64,000 nucleotides of DNA from Streptomyces katrae. GTDB lineage: Bacteria; Actinomycetota; Actinomycetes; Streptomycetales; Streptomycetaceae. The translations under genes and the position numbers were made by a program. The DNA is taken from positions 1,550,001 through 1,614,000 of the forward strand of contig NZ_CP020042.1 of the NCBI RefSeq assembly GCF_002028425.1. The letters are read 5' to 3'. The notes under the pieces are model-generated. The model was not told the DNA's origin. It saw nothing but the letters and a program-made list of their open reading frames with translations, and made no database searches. Below, piece after piece: positions 50,276 to 60,063 of the stretch (positions are counted from its first letter, which is position 1; every line of letters starts with the position of its first letter).

Positions 50276-52252
50276 TCAGACCTGGACGCGGTCCGCGACG
50301 ACCTTGGCCAGCTTCGCCAGCGCCTCGTCCTTCGGGATGCCGTTCTCCTGCGAACCGTCGCGGTAGCGGAAGGAGACGGTGCCCGCGGCCATGTCCTCGT
50401 CGCCGACGATGATCATGAACGGGACCTTGAGCTTCTGGTGGTTGCGGATCTTCTTCTGCATCCGGTCGGAGGAGGCGTCCACCTCCACCCGCAGGCCCTG
50501 CTTCTTCGCCTCGGCGGCGAACTCCTGCAGGTACTCCACGTGCCCGTCGCCGATCGGGATGCCGACCGCCTGGACCGGGGCCAGCCACGGCGGCATGGCG
50601 CCCGCGTAGTGCTCCAGCAGCACCGCGAAGAACCGCTCGATCGAGCCGAACAGCGCGCGGTGGATCATGACCGGGCGCTGGCGGGAGCCGTCCGGCGCGG
50701 TGTACTCCAGGTTGAACCGCTCCGGCAGGTTGAAGTCCAGCTGCACGGTCGACATCTGCCAGGTGCGGCCGATGGCGTCACGCGCCTGCACGGAGATCTT
50801 CGGGCCGTAGAAGGCCGCGCCGCCCGGGTCGGGGGTCAGCGGGAGGCCCTGCTTCTCGGCGACCTGCTGGAGGACCGCGGTGGCCTCCTCCCAGACCTCG
50901 TCCGAGCCGACGAACTTCTCCGGGTCCTTGGTGGACAGCTCCAGGTAGAAGTCGGTCAGACCGTAGTCGCGCAGCAGGTTCAGCACGAAGGTGAGGGTGC
51001 GGTCGAGCTCCTCGGCCATCTGCTCACGGGTGCAGTAGATGTGCGCGTCGTCCTGGGTGAAGCCGCGGGCCCGGGTCAGGCCGTGGACCACGCCGGACTT
51101 CTCGTACCGGTACACGGTGCCGAACTCGAACAGGCGCAGCGGCAGCTCACGGTAGGAGCGCCCGCGCGCGTCGAAGATCAGGTTGTGCATCGGGCAGTTC
51201 ATGGGCTTGAGGTAGTAGTCGGTACCACCGTCGAGCTGCATGGGGGGGTACATGCCCTCCGCGTACCAGTCCAGGTGGCCGCTCTTCTCGAAGAGGGCGC
51301 CCTTGGTGGCGTGCGGGGAGTAGACGAACTCGTAGCCCTCCTCCTCGTGCCGGCGGCGCGAGTAGTCCTCCATGGTCCGGCGGATGATGCCGCCGCGCGG
51401 GTGGAAGACGGCGAGGCCGGAGCCGATCTCGTCCGGGATGGAGAAGAGGTCGAGCTCGTTGCCGAGCTTGCGGTGGTCGCGCTTCTCGGCCTCGGCGAGG
51501 AAGTCGAGGTGGGCCTTCAGCTCGTCCTTCGAGGGCCAGGCGGTGCCGTAGATGCGCTGGAGCATCGGGTTCTTCTCGCTGCCGCGCCAGTAGGCGGCCG
51601 CGTTGCGCATCAGCTTGAACGCCGGGATGTTGCGGGTGGTGGGCAGGTGGGGACCGCGGCAGAGGTCCTTCCAGCACAGCTCGCCGGTCTTGGCGTCGAG
51701 GTTGTCGTAGATGGTCAGCTCGCCGCCGCCCACCTCGACGTTCGCGCCGTCGTCGGTCGACGCGGAGCCCTTGATGCCGATGAGCTCCAGCTTGTACGGC
51801 TCGTCCGCCAGCTCCTCGCGCGCCGCCTCGTCGGAGACCACGCGGCGGGCGAACCGCTGCCCGCGCTTCTGGATCTCCTGCATCTTCTTCTCGATGGCCT
51901 TGAGGTCATCGGGGGTGAAGGGGCGGGCGACGTCGAAGTCGTAGTAGAAGCCGTCGCGGACCGGCGGGCCGATGCCCAGCTTGGCCTCGGGGAACAGCTC
52001 CTGCACGGCCTGCGCCATGACGTGCGCGGTCGAGTGGCGCAGGATGTTCAGGCCGTCCTCGGAGGAGATCTCCACCGGCTCGACGGTCTCCCCGTCCTGG
52101 ACCTCGTAGGAGAGGTCCTTCAGCTCGCCCGCGACGCGCGCGGCGATGACGGTGCGCTCGGCGGCGAACAGCTCGGCCGCCGTGGTGCCCGTGGTCACCA
52201 CGCGCTCGTCCCGCTCGGAATCGCGTTGGATGATCACACGGACGTCTGACAC
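50276..52252 (-). CDS. thrS: Threonyl-tRNA synthetase
   Basis: Charges tRNA-Thr. The 658 residues include the TGS domain (1-65), the editing domain with [16 protein letters not shown], and the class II core with the zinc site beginning [12 protein letters not shown]. The remaining zinc ligands are in [13 protein letters not shown] and the C-terminal [13 protein letters not shown], followed by the anticodon-binding domain. The 221-base upstream region shows no T-box. Confidence 0.97.
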   Translation of the reverse strand: MSDVRVIIQRDSERDERVVTTGTTAAELFAAERTVIAARVAGELKDLSYEVQDGETVEPVEISSEDGLNILRHSTAHVMAQAVQELFPEAKLGIGPPVRDGFYYDFDVARPFTPDDLKAIEKKMQEIQKRGQRFARRVVSDEAAREELADEPYKLELIGIKGSASTDDGANVEVGGGELTIYDNLDAKTGELCWKDLCRGPHLPTTRNIPAFKLMRNAAAYWRGSEKNPMLQRIYGTAWPSKDELKAHLDFLAEAEKRDHRKLGNELDLFSIPDEIGSGLAVFHPRGGIIRRTMEDYSRRRHEEEGYEFVYSPHATKGALFEKSGHLDWYAEGMYPPMQLDGGTDYYLKPMNCPMHNLIFDARGRSYRELPLRLFEFGTVYRYEKSGVVHGLTRARGFTQDDAHIYCTREQMAEELDRTLTFVLNLLRDYGLTDFYLELSTKDPEKFVGSDEVWEEATAVLQQVAEKQGLPLTPDPGGAAFYGPKISVQARDAIGRTWQMSTVQLDFNLPERFNLEYTAPDGSRQRPVMIHRALFGSIERFFAVLLEHYAGAMPPWLAPVQAVGIPIGDGHVEYLQEFAAEAKKQGLRVEVDASSDRMQKKIRNHQKLKVPFMIIVGDEDMAAGTVSFRYRDGSQENGIPKDEALAKLAKVVADRVQV

Positions 52253-52473
52253 CGGTTTCTCCTGAACTCTGGGTGCCCGCCCCGGCGGCAGCCGGGCGGG
52301 AAAGCGCCGGTGGTTCCGGCGCGTGTGAATCGTACCGAGCGGAGTGGCCGCGCCGCTAAACGGTTGTTCCGGGTCCCGCGGCGACGGCGGCGGGAAAATG
52401 CCGGGGCCTGGCGCCGGGGGCGCGGGTAGCGTGGCCGGGCCTCGTCCGCCGCGCCCCGAGGGGATCCCCGCCC

Positions 52474-52998
52474 ATGCCGAACCCGTACGTCCGTCCGCTG
52501 GACCTGGCCGACGAGGCGACGGCCGTCGCCGTGCACCGGATCGGGCGGGCCGCGTACGCCGTGGAAGCGGAGCTGATCGGGTTCGACGGGATCCCCGCGC
52601 TGGGCGAGAGCCTCGACGACATGCGGGGGCGGGGGCTGGAGTGGCTGGGGGCGGTCGGCCCGGACGGGACGATCGCCGGGTTCCTGGCCTGGGAGGACCC
52701 GGGGCCCGCCGGCCCCGTCGGCCTCGACCGGCTCTGCGTGGACCCCGCCTGGTTCCGCCGGGGGGTAGCCTCGCTGCTCCTGCGGCACGCGCTGGGGGAA
52801 CTCTTCCCGGACCGGACGGTCGAGGTCGCCACCGGCGCGGACAACACCCCGGCGGTGACCCTGTACGAACGCCTGGGCTTCGTCCGGGGCGCCGGCTTCT
52901 CCCCGGTCCCCGGCCTGCGGATGGCCTCCTTCACGCGCACCCCCGCACACCCCGGCGCCGGCCCGGCGGACACCCCCCGGGGCGGGCGCGAGCAGTAG
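52474..52998 (+). CDS. GNAT-family N-acetyltransferase
   Basis: The 174 residues have the acetyl-CoA motif around [21 protein letters not shown] and the C-terminal [17 protein letters not shown]. The region after about residue 155 is a Pro/Gly-rich tail. Substrate unknown. Divergent from thrS; ATG preceded by GGGGA. Confidence 0.85.
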   Translation: MPNPYVRPLDLADEATAVAVHRIGRAAYAVEAELIGFDGIPALGESLDDMRGRGLEWLGAVGPDGTIAGFLAWEDPGPAGPVGLDRLCVDPAWFRRGVASLLLRHALGELFPDRTVEVATGADNTPAVTLYERLGFVRGAGFSPVPGLRMASFTRTPAHPGAGPADTPRGGREQ

Positions 52999-53174
52999 CG
53001 CCGGGCGCCGGAGGGCGTGGCCTGCGGCGTCCGGCGCCGTGCGCCCCGGGGCGGAGGGCCGCCCGCGGACCGGACGCACTCGGGCGGTCCCGGCCACGCG
53101 GCGGGGCGCGGCGCCGGGCGTCGCGGGCCGGGCAGGTCCTCCGGAACACGCCCCGGCTCCCCGCCGGGGGCGGC

Positions 53175-54401
53175 TCAGTCGTCCGAGGGGAGTACGTCCT
53201 CGGGGTCGAAGGCCGCGTCCAGGGACTTCATCAGCCGGTCCCGCTCCACCTCGTCCAGCGGGACGGGGGTCACGTCCGCGGCGTCCGTCAGCCGGCGGAA
53301 GCCGCCGCGCCGCGAGAGGCGGCCGCTGATCCGGACCGGGAGGCCGGCCAGGTGGGCGTGGACGGCGATCCGGTACGCCTCCTCCCCCAGCGCGGCCCGT
53401 ACGTAGGGGACCTCCGCCCCGGCCAGCACCCGCAGCCGGACCGTCCCCCCGCCCCCCGCAGCCGCCCGCCGCATCCGCACCACCGCCCCCGCCAGCCGCA
53501 CGGCGACGGCCGGCTCGGACCGGGTGTAGCGGGCCGAGGCCTCGCGGAGCACGGGCAGGTCGCCGGGCGAGAACTCCACCGGCTCAGGCCGCGCCGCGCA
53601 CCCGGCGGGGACCCCGGCCGCGGGGGCCCAGGCCAACGCGATCCGCGCCCCCTCCGAACCGTGGACGAGGGCGATCAGCGCGTCGGCGAGCTCCCGGCTG
53701 ACGCCGGCCGCGACGGCCGCGTCGAAGGCTTCCATGCCGCCGGTGGCCCGCTGGTAGTCCACCGCCTCGCGGGCCGCGTGCAGCGCGTGGTGCAGCCTCG
53801 TGACCAGCCCCCGCCCGCCGTCCACCGGCACGTACGCGGCCAGCCGCCGCCCGTCCGGGCCGGGCCCCACCAGCACCCGGTCCAGGGCCCGTTCGGCCTG
53901 CGCCCGGTGGCGGGCCCCGTGGTAGCCGGCGCGGGCCCGTTCGGCGAGGGCACCGGCCAGCAGCAGCCGGCGGGCCGCCGAGCGCAGCCGTTCCTGCGCG
54001 GTCCAGGCGGCCTCGCCCTGGAACCCGTACGGCGCCTCGGGTACCTCCCGCTCCCAGCGGACCTCGTCGCTGGGCACGCTCAGCCCGAACAGCACCTCCC
54101 GCGCCGACGCCAGCCCGCTGCGCGACAGGGCGGTCAGGGCCTCCTCCAGCAGGTCCGCGCAGTCGGGGAAGGTCCGGGTCTCGGGGACGAGCAGGCTGGT
54201 GCCGCCCTGCCCGGGCGGGGTCCAGCGCCCGTACCGGCCCGCCGCGCCGCCGCGCCGCAGCCAGCCGTGCCGGTGCAGCAGCGCACCGAGGACCCGGGGG
54301 TCGACCTCCGCGGGATCGGGGGTGCCGGGCAGGGCCGGCCGCACCGGCGGCAGCGGCAGCGGTGCCGGGCGCGGCTCCGGGCGCGGTGCGTGACGGTCCA
54401 T
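53175..54401 (-). CDS. Unknown 408-residue protein coupled to DUF4365
   Basis: The ATG at 54401 has GGGAGG nine bases upstream and overlaps the stop of the DUF4365 gene by one base (TGATG). The protein is Arg/Ala/Glu-rich and soluble. It has a Pro-rich start (about 5-30), a possible winged-helix stretch DPRVLGALLHRHGWLRRGGAAGRYG near 33-57 (split by Gly), a helical middle, and a beta-rich end with VRLRVLAGAEVPYVRAALGEEAY. No motif was recognised. Coupling suggests it acts with the nuclease-like neighbour. Confidence 0.75.
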   Translation of the reverse strand: MDRHAPRPEPRPAPLPLPPVRPALPGTPDPAEVDPRVLGALLHRHGWLRRGGAAGRYGRWTPPGQGGTSLLVPETRTFPDCADLLEEALTALSRSGLASAREVLFGLSVPSDEVRWEREVPEAPYGFQGEAAWTAQERLRSAARRLLLAGALAERARAGYHGARHRAQAERALDRVLVGPGPDGRRLAAYVPVDGGRGLVTRLHHALHAAREAVDYQRATGGMEAFDAAVAAGVSRELADALIALVHGSEGARIALAWAPAAGVPAGCAARPEPVEFSPGDLPVLREASARYTRSEPAVAVRLAGAVVRMRRAAAGGGGTVRLRVLAGAEVPYVRAALGEEAYRIAVHAHLAGLPVRISGRLSRRGGFRRLTDAADVTPVPLDEVERDRLMKSLDAAFDPEDVLPSDD

Positions 54402-54979
54402 CAGGGTGTCCCTCCCGACCCGACCCGGGTCATGATCTCGCACAGCGCCCGGTCGTCGAAGATCCGCGCGGTCGGGATCCGTACGGTGGTCCGGCGCCGG
54501 CCGGTCACCGGGTGCCCGGCGAGGTTGGTCCAGTAGCAGCAGTGCCTCAGGTCGAGCCGGTCGTGCCCGGCGCTCAGCCACTGCTCCCGCTCCCGCGGTA
54601 CGAGCATCACGACGAGGATCTTGTGCACGGCCACCGGGGTGCGGGCCAGCTTCACCAGGTGCTCGTTGTCGAGGGTGAAGCCGAAGCTGGGCCCGGCCGG
54701 CCGCGGCGGGACCTGGTAGGTCGCCTTCAACTGCACCTTGATGGTGACCTCGTCGTCGACGACGTGTTCGGGCGCGCCGTGGCTGACGTGCCAGTCGACG
54801 CCGTTGTCCGGGAACGGCTGGGACAGCGAGCAGCCGGCGGCGGCCGCGACGGCGTGCAGGTATCCCACCTGGAGGGTTTCCATGCAGGCGGTGGTGGCGA
54901 GCGTGCCGCGCAGCGGACCGGTCCTCGCTCCGGTGTCCGCGTCCAGCACCCCGCCCGGTTCGGGCTGCGCGAGCGCCAT
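54401..54979 (-). CDS. DUF4365 protein, PD-(D/E)XK nuclease-like
   Basis: The 192 residues from ATG 54979 (GGGGAG seven bases upstream) have the acidic helix ETLQVGYLHAVAAAAG with E34, D62 in NGVDWHV and Q83-x-K85 in VTIKVQLKAT. This is the E...D...(Q)xK pattern of PD-(D/E)XK nucleases. DUF4365 domains are predicted nucleases of unknown role. Coupled to the 408-residue gene and divergent from a DnaQ-type exonuclease across 236 bases. Confidence 0.75.
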   Translation of the reverse strand: MALAQPEPGGVLDADTGARTGPLRGTLATTACMETLQVGYLHAVAAAAGCSLSQPFPDNGVDWHVSHGAPEHVVDDEVTIKVQLKATYQVPPRPAGPSFGFTLDNEHLVKLARTPVAVHKILVVMLVPREREQWLSAGHDRLDLRHCCYWTNLAGHPVTGRRRTTVRIPTARIFDDRALCEIMTRVGSGGTP

Positions 54980-55215
54980 GGCCGGCTCCCCATGCCTTCC
55001 GGGCTCTGCCGTGCGTGTGGTGGTGGTGTGTCGACGTGCGGGGTGACGGCCGGTCACGTGTACGACCCCCCAGGTGAGTTGTCTCCGCACCCGGCTCGGC
55101 GCAAACGGCGTACGGGGCAAACAGCCCGGGTATCACGGAATCGGCGGGGGCGGCAGGTCCCGGGGCGGTGGCGCCCGGTACGCCCCGTCTGCCGATCGGG
55201 GACGAGGAGTTCGCC

Positions 55216-55941
55216 ATGACACGCTGGTACGAGGGGCCGCTGGCCGCCTTCGACACGGAGACCACCGGGGTGGACGTCGAGCAGGACCGGATCGTGTCCG
55301 CCGCGCTCGTCGTGCAGGAGTGCGCGGGCGGCCGGGTGCGCGCCACGCGCTGGCTGGTCAATCCCGGCATCCCGGTGCCCCGGGGTGCCACGGAAGTGCA
55401 CGGCCTGACCGACGAGCACCTTCAGCGCAACGGCCGCTGGCCGGCGCCGGTGGTGGAGGAGATAGCCCGCGCGCTGAGCGAGCAGCAGATGGCGGGCCGG
55501 CCGGTGGTGGTGATGAACGCGCCGTTCGATCTGACGCTGCTGGACCGGGAGTTGCGCCGGCACCGGGCGTCGTCGCTCGCGCGGTACCTGGACGACCGGC
55601 CGCTGACGGTGCTGGATCCGCGGGTGCTGGACAAGCACCTGGACCGCTACCGCAAGGGCCGCCGGACGCTGACGGACCTGTGCGCGCACTACGGGATAGA
55701 GCTGGAGGGGGCGCACGACGCCTCGGCGGACGCGATGGCCTCGCTGGAGCTGGTGCGGGCGGTGGGGCGGCGGTTCGCGGCGCGGCTGGAGCGGCTGACC
55801 CCGGCGGAGCTGCACCAGCTCCAGGCGGTGTGGCACGCGGCGCAGGCGCGCGGGCTCCAGGCGTGGTTCGCGCGGCAGGGCACTCCGGAGGCGGTGGATC
55901 CGCACTGGCCGCTGCGCCCGGAGGTTCCGGCGGCGGCCTGA
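55216..55941 (+). CDS. DnaQ-type 3'-5' exonuclease (DEDDh)
   Basis: The 241-residue single-domain exonuclease has all catalytic residues: D13 and E15 in FDTETTG, D105 in NAPFD, and H167 with D172 in HDASADA. It resembles the proofreading epsilon domain but is probably a stand-alone nuclease rather than DNA polymerase III epsilon. ATG with GAGGAG upstream. Ends before the tRNA-Val hairpin. Confidence 0.92.
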   Translation: MTRWYEGPLAAFDTETTGVDVEQDRIVSAALVVQECAGGRVRATRWLVNPGIPVPRGATEVHGLTDEHLQRNGRWPAPVVEEIARALSEQQMAGRPVVVMNAPFDLTLLDRELRRHRASSLARYLDDRPLTVLDPRVLDKHLDRYRKGRRTLTDLCAHYGIELEGAHDASADAMASLELVRAVGRRFAARLERLTPAELHQLQAVWHAAQARGLQAWFARQGTPEAVDPHWPLRPEVPAAA

Positions 55942-55975
55942 GCGGGCCCTGGCGGACGGGGCCGTGGAATGCGGA

Positions 55976-56005
55976 AGGCCGGTCCGTCGTCAGACGGACC
56001 GGCCT
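55976..56005. terminator. Terminator between the exonuclease gene and tRNA-Val
   Basis: A 13-base perfect inverted repeat (AGGCCGGTCCGTC and its complement) with loop GTCA. It serves the plus-strand exonuclease gene and the minus-strand tRNA. Confidence 0.8.
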
Positions 56006-56012
56006 GTCCCGG

Positions 56013-56084
56013 TGGGCGATACTGGGATCGAACCAGTGACCCCTTCGGTGTGAACGAAGTGCTCTCCCGCTGAGCTAATCGCCC
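56013..56084 (-). tRNA. tRNA-Val (anticodon CAC)
   Basis: A 72-base cloverleaf: 7-bp acceptor GGGCGAT/ATCGCCC, D arm, anticodon stem CTTCG/CGAAG with loop TTCACAC (anticodon CAC), five-base variable loop, T arm ACTGG-TTCGATC-CCAGT and discriminator A. CCA is not encoded. Identical to the copy at 59348-59419. Confidence 0.97.
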
Positions 56085-56122
56085 GGGAACGCACTGAACA
56101 ATACAAGAGCCTCGGGGTCTGT

Positions 56123-56596
56123 TCAAACCGCTTCGGGCGGGGCGGTCAGCCTGGCCGCGAGGCCGCGCCGTCCGGCCCGCATCATCAGCGCGTGGTTGAG
56201 CCGCAGGGCGGGCCGTCCGGCGAGCGCGAACCGCCGCAGCAGCGGGGCCCGTACGTCGACCTCCTGCTCGTAGACGGCCCGGGTGCGGCGGGCGCCGGGG
56301 CCGCCGCGCGGGCGTACGGTCCACCGCGCCCAGCCTTCGAGGTCCCCGTCCAGTGCCACTTCCAGGACGCCCCGGGCGGGGGCGCGCAGCAGGCCGGTGA
56401 GGGTGACGTGGATCTCGTAGGGGAGGACGGAGCGGATCACGGCGGTCCCGGACTGCGCGTCGGTCTGCGCGACCCGGCGGACCTGTGGCCACCAGCCGGG
56501 GTAGTGCCGCGGGTCCTCCAGCAGGGAGTAGACGAGGGCGGGCGGGGCGTCGAGGTCCCACACGCTGCGGAAGCTGTAGTGCGTCCAGCGGGGCAT
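56123..56596 (-). CDS. SRPBCC-family lipid/ligand-binding protein
   Basis: The 157 residues start at ATG (MPRWTHYSFRSVWDL). The fold shows the START/polyketide-cyclase opening in which DAPPALVYSLLEDPRHYPGWWPQV is typical (given here at about 15-38, in two parts). The ligand cannot be predicted. Divergent from the large membrane-protein gene. Confidence 0.82.
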   Translation of the reverse strand: MPRWTHYSFRSVWDLDAPPALVYSLLEDPRHYPGWWPQVRRVAQTDAQSGTAVIRSVLPYEIHVTLTGLLRAPARGVLEVALDGDLEGWARWTVRPRGGPGARRTRAVYEQEVDVRAPLLRRFALAGRPALRLNHALMMRAGRRGLAARLTAPPEAV

Positions 56597-56694
56597 GTTC
56601 CCAGTCTGGACCTCCGCCCGGCGGCGCCGGGGCGGTTTTCCGTGAAGGCCGCCCGGGACGGGGAACGGGTGGGATGCGCCGGGCGGCACCGCGG

Positions 56695-56717
56695 GTACTC
56701 AGGGGCGATCTGAGTAC
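56695..56717. promoter_or_regulatory. GTACTCA-N9-TGAGTAC dyad
   Basis: A 7-base perfect inverted repeat separated by nine bases lies between divergent genes, 45 bases before the membrane-protein start. It could be an operator. No matching regulator was recognised. Confidence 0.4.
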
Positions 56718-56761
56718 GCCCGCCCATGTCCTGACGGCGTGACGGGCGCCACACTCCGGGC

Positions 56762-59283
56762 ATGGACACACCTCTGCCGCCGGCCCGCGAGCTGGCGCTC
56801 ATCGACGCCGAACTGGCCCGACTGGACGCCCGGCGGCTGCACTTGCTGGCCCGCCGGGACTGGCTGCTGCGGCTGCTGTGGCAGCCGGGCGGGGTGCAGC
56901 CGGGGCCGGGGGCGGGTGCCTTCGGCCCCGCCGGGGCTCCGTTCGCCCCGCCGGCCTCTTCCGGCGCTTCCACCCCTTCCGCCCCGCCCGAGTCGAAGCC
57001 GAGTGCCCAGAACGTGCTGTTGGTACTGGGCGCGGTCCTGCTGGCGGTGGCCGCCCTGGCGTTCACCCTGTTCAGCTGGGGTTCCCTGGGCATCGGGGGC
57101 CGCTCGGCGGTGCTGGGCCTGGTGACGGCGGCGGCGCTGGCGGCGCCCGCCGTGCTGCTGCGGCGGGGGCTGCGCTCGACGGCCGAGGCGGTGACGGCGG
57201 TGGCGCTGGCGCTGACGGTGCTGGACGCGTACGCGCTGCACGCGGCCGACCTGCCCGGCAGCGACGGTCCCGCCTACGCGGCGTGGGCGGCCGCGGTGCT
57301 GGCGGCGCTCTGGGCGGGGTACGGGGCGGCGCTGCGCGGGCTGCGGTCGGCGCCGCTCGCCGCGGTGGGGGCGGCGCAGCTGCCGTTGCCGCTGGCGGCG
57401 GCCGCTGCGGGGGCGGACCTGACGGGTACGGGCTGGGCGCTGCTGGCGACGGCCGCGCTGGACGCGGTGGCGGCGGTGGCGGTGGTCCGGCGGGCGGTGC
57501 GGGTGCCGGCGTGGGTGGGCTCGGGGGTGCTGGGCGGGTCGGCGCTGGCGGCGGGGCTGGCGGGTTCGCTGGCGGAGCCCGGGGCGGCCGGTCCGGCGCT
57601 GCTGCTGGCGGCGGGGGCGCTGCTGGGCGTGGCGGTGGCCTGGCGGGAGCCGCGGGCCGTGGCGGCCTCGGTGGCGGGGGTCTGGCGGCGGTGTCGGCGG
57701 TGGGGGCGCTGGTTCCGGCCGGGTGGGCGGACGTGTGGTGGGCGGTGGCGGTGCGGGTGGCGGCGGGGGTCGCGCTGGTGGCCGCGGTACGGGTGGACGC
57801 GCTCCCGGCGGCGGTGCGGCGCGGGCCGGCCCTGGCGGGGGCGGGGGTGGCCGCCCTGGGCGCGCTGGCGGGGCTGCCGGTGGTGGCGTGGCTGCTGGCG
57901 GCGCGGCTGGCGGTGCCGGCCGAGGTCTGGTCGGGGTCGGCCCCGCGCCCGGAGGGGCGGGGGGCGGGGCTCGCGGTGACGCTGCTGCTGGCGGCGGGGG
58001 CCTTCGTCCTCCTCCCCCGGCTCCGGGCGGGCGGACCCGGGCCGTCCGGAGCCGGGCCCCGCGGGGGGTACGGCCCGGCGGCCGCCGGGCCGGGCGCGGA
58101 TACCGCGACGGCGCCGGGCGCTGCGCAGGCCCCGGCGGGCGGGCCGTCCCGCCGGAGCGCGGTGGGCCTGCCGGGTCCGGCCGCCCGGGCCGGGGCGGTG
58201 GTGTGTGCGTGGGCCGGGCTGTTCGTGGCGGCCGCGGGGGCGGGGCTGCCGGGGGCGGTGGGGCTCGGGGTGGAGCTGGCGCTGGCGCTCGCGGCCGGGG
58301 CGGTGGCCTTGCGGGCCGCGGAGCCGGCCGTCGCGTGGGCGGCCGGCTGGTGTGCGGGGGCGGGGGCCTTCGGGGTGTCCCTGGCGGCTCTGGACGGCCG
58401 TGCGGCCACGTTGGCGGTGTTCGGGGTGCTGGGTGCCGCAGGCGCGCTCGGAGCGGCGTACGGGGGCGCTCGCGCGGCGGTGCGGGGCGTCTGCGCGGTG
58501 GCGGCCGTCGGGTACGCGGCGGCGACGGTGGTGGCGCTGGGCGCGCTGGGCGGCGTGGCGCCCGCCTGGACGGGGGTGGCGGTGGTGGCCCTTCCCTCGG
58601 CGGTGGTGGCCTTCGGGCCGGCGCTGGGGACGGTGCGCGTCCCGGCGGAGGTCTCCGCGGCGGGGGCGGGGGTGCTCGGGGTGGTCCTGGCGACCGGTGA
58701 CCTCCCGGTGCTGGCGCTGGTGCTCGCGCTGGGCGGGGCGCTCTGCGCGGCGGGGGCGCTGCGGGCCGACCGGCGGGGGCTGGGTCCGGCGGCGGGGGTC
58801 CTGGGCGTGGCGGCCGTCTGGGTGCGGCTGGCGGCGTCGGGGGTGGCGGTGCCGGAGGCGTACGCGCTGCCGGCGTCGGCGGCGGCCCTGGCGGTGGGGC
58901 TCGTGCGCCGCCGCCGCGACCCGGAGGCCTCGTCCTGGGCGGCGTACGGCCCGGGTCTGGGGGTGGCGCTGCTGCCGAGCCTGGCCGCCGTCTGGGGGGA
59001 CCCGTACTGGCCCCGCCCGCTGCTGCTGGGGCTGGGGGCGCTCGCGGTGACGCTGGCGGGTGCGCACCGGCGGCTGCGGGCGCCGTTGCTGCTGGGCGGG
59101 GTCACCCTGGCGGGGGTCGCGGTGCACGAGCTGGCCCCGTACGTGGTGCAGGTGGCGGGTCTGCTGCCGCGCTGGGTGCCGCCGGCGCTCGCGGGTGTGC
59201 TGCTGCTGGCGGTGGGGGCGACGTACGAGAGGCGGCTGCGGGAGGCCCGCCGGCTGCGCGAGGCCTTCGGCCGGCTGCGCTGA
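56762..59283 (+). pseudogene. Large polytopic membrane protein split by a frameshift
   Basis: The N-terminal part (from MDTPLPPARELAL) reads in one frame to about 57675, and the rest (from LAAVSAVGALVPAG) continues one frame back to 59283. Together they make about 840 residues: a helical N-terminus (RELALIDAELARLDARRLHLL), a short linker, then some 20 or more Ala/Leu/Val/Gly-rich membrane segments. The break lies at GGGGG, 57676-57680; one more G would restore VAGGLAAV. It is either a sequencing error or a real inactivating or phase-variable change. Family unknown; SCO7095-like integral membrane proteins are the nearest recollection. Confidence 0.8.
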
Positions 59284-59299
59284 GGGGCGGGCGGGTACG

Positions 59300-59341
59300 G
59301 CAGAGGCCCCGGAGACTCTTGCGAATCTCCGGGGCCTCTGC
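59300..59341. terminator. Terminator between the membrane gene and the second tRNA-Val
   Basis: A 16-base perfect stem (GCAGAGGCCCCGGAGA and its complement) with a ten-base loop. It lies 16 bases after the membrane gene and directly downstream of the tRNA. Confidence 0.85.
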
Positions 59342-59347
59342 TCCGGG

Positions 59348-59419
59348 TGGGCGATACTGGGATCGAACCAGTGACCCCTTCGGTGTGAACGAAGTGCTCT
59401 CCCGCTGAGCTAATCGCCC
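59348..59419 (-). tRNA. tRNA-Val (anticodon CAC), second copy
   Basis: Base-for-base identical to 56013-56084, with the same anticodon loop TTCACAC and no encoded CCA. Followed by its own terminator hairpin. Confidence 0.97.
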
Positions 59420-59476
59420 GGGCACACCGCAAACATTACCGCATGTCAGCGGTGCTCCATGACCACCTCCGGACGA

Positions 59477-59914
59477 TCACTGGTCCTTGAGGTTCCACGG
59501 CAGGGTGAAGCCGTACTTCCAGAGGTAGAAGCCGACCAGCGCGCCCGCGATGACCAGGCCGGCGCTGGTGAGGATGATGTTGCGGCGCCGGACCTTCGGG
59601 TCGAGGGCCTTCTGCGCGGCCTCGGTGACCTTGCGCTTGGTCCAGCGCAGGACGAGGTGGGCCCACGCGAACTCGGTGGCCCAGATCGCCAGGCCGGCGA
59701 AGATCGCGACCCAGCCGGGCCCCGGCAGGACGAGCATCGCGATGCCGGCGCCGATGACGACCAGGCCGACGACGAAGACGCCGACCTGCCAGCTCAGGTG
59801 CAGGCTGCGGTTGGCCTTGATGAAGGCGGGCGCCTTCGAGACGTGCGGCGCTTCCTCGGCGGCCGTCTCGCCCGTAGCGGATTCGTTGGTTCCGCGGTCA
59901 CTCCCCGTATCCAT
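59477..59914 (-). CDS. TIGR02611-family membrane protein
   Basis: The 145 residues have a polar N-terminus (1-30) and hydrophobic segments at about 43-60, 68-85 and 115-132. The conserved LVLPGPGWVAIFAGLAIWATEF (here as LVLPGPGWVAIF and AGLAIWATEF) marks the family, sometimes called PGPGW proteins. Function unknown. ATG start. Located next to ssgB, as in S. coelicolor. Confidence 0.82.
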   Translation of the reverse strand: MDTGSDRGTNESATGETAAEEAPHVSKAPAFIKANRSLHLSWQVGVFVVGLVVIGAGIAMLVLPGPGWVAIFAGLAIWATEFAWAHLVLRWTKRKVTEAAQKALDPKVRRRNIILTSAGLVIAGALVGFYLWKYGFTLPWNLKDQ

Positions 59915-60006
59915 GGCACCGAATCTACCGGAGCCGGAAGCACACGTGAATGCGGCTTTGGATCCGCCGTCCGAGGGACCCAGAGGTCCGCAAAACGGTC
60001 AGAGGG

Positions 60007-60032
60007 GTTTACAACGGCACCGTAGGTGGCAT
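60007..60032 (+). promoter_or_regulatory. Candidate SigH-like promoter of ssgB
   Basis: GTTT at 60007-60010 and TGGCAT at 60027-60032, 16 bases apart, resemble the stress-sigma pattern GTTT-N14-16-GGGTAT. SigH control of ssgB is known in S. coelicolor; the match here is partial. Confidence 0.35.
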
Positions 60033-60063
60033 GTCGATTTCGCCGACGTGCGAATCCCCGAGC

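Noticed and set aside
52253..52473. T-box riboswitch upstream of thrS
   Set aside because: No T-box core sequence or anticodon-like specifier hairpin was seen; only a normal divergent promoter region.
56762..57979. Treating the membrane protein as two separate genes
   Set aside because: The first frame turns into Arg/Trp/Gly-rich noise after 57680, while the second becomes sensible membrane sequence at that point, so it is one gene with a frameshift.
56013..59419. Integrative element between the two tRNA-Val genes
   Set aside because: No integrase, excisionase or plasmid-like gene lies between or beside them, and the content is ordinary chromosomal genes.
57072..59432. 786-residue minus-strand frame opposite the membrane protein gene
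   Set aside because: Composed mainly of Pro, Ala, Arg and Thr, the typical shadow of a hydrophobic GC-rich gene; no start signal or motif.
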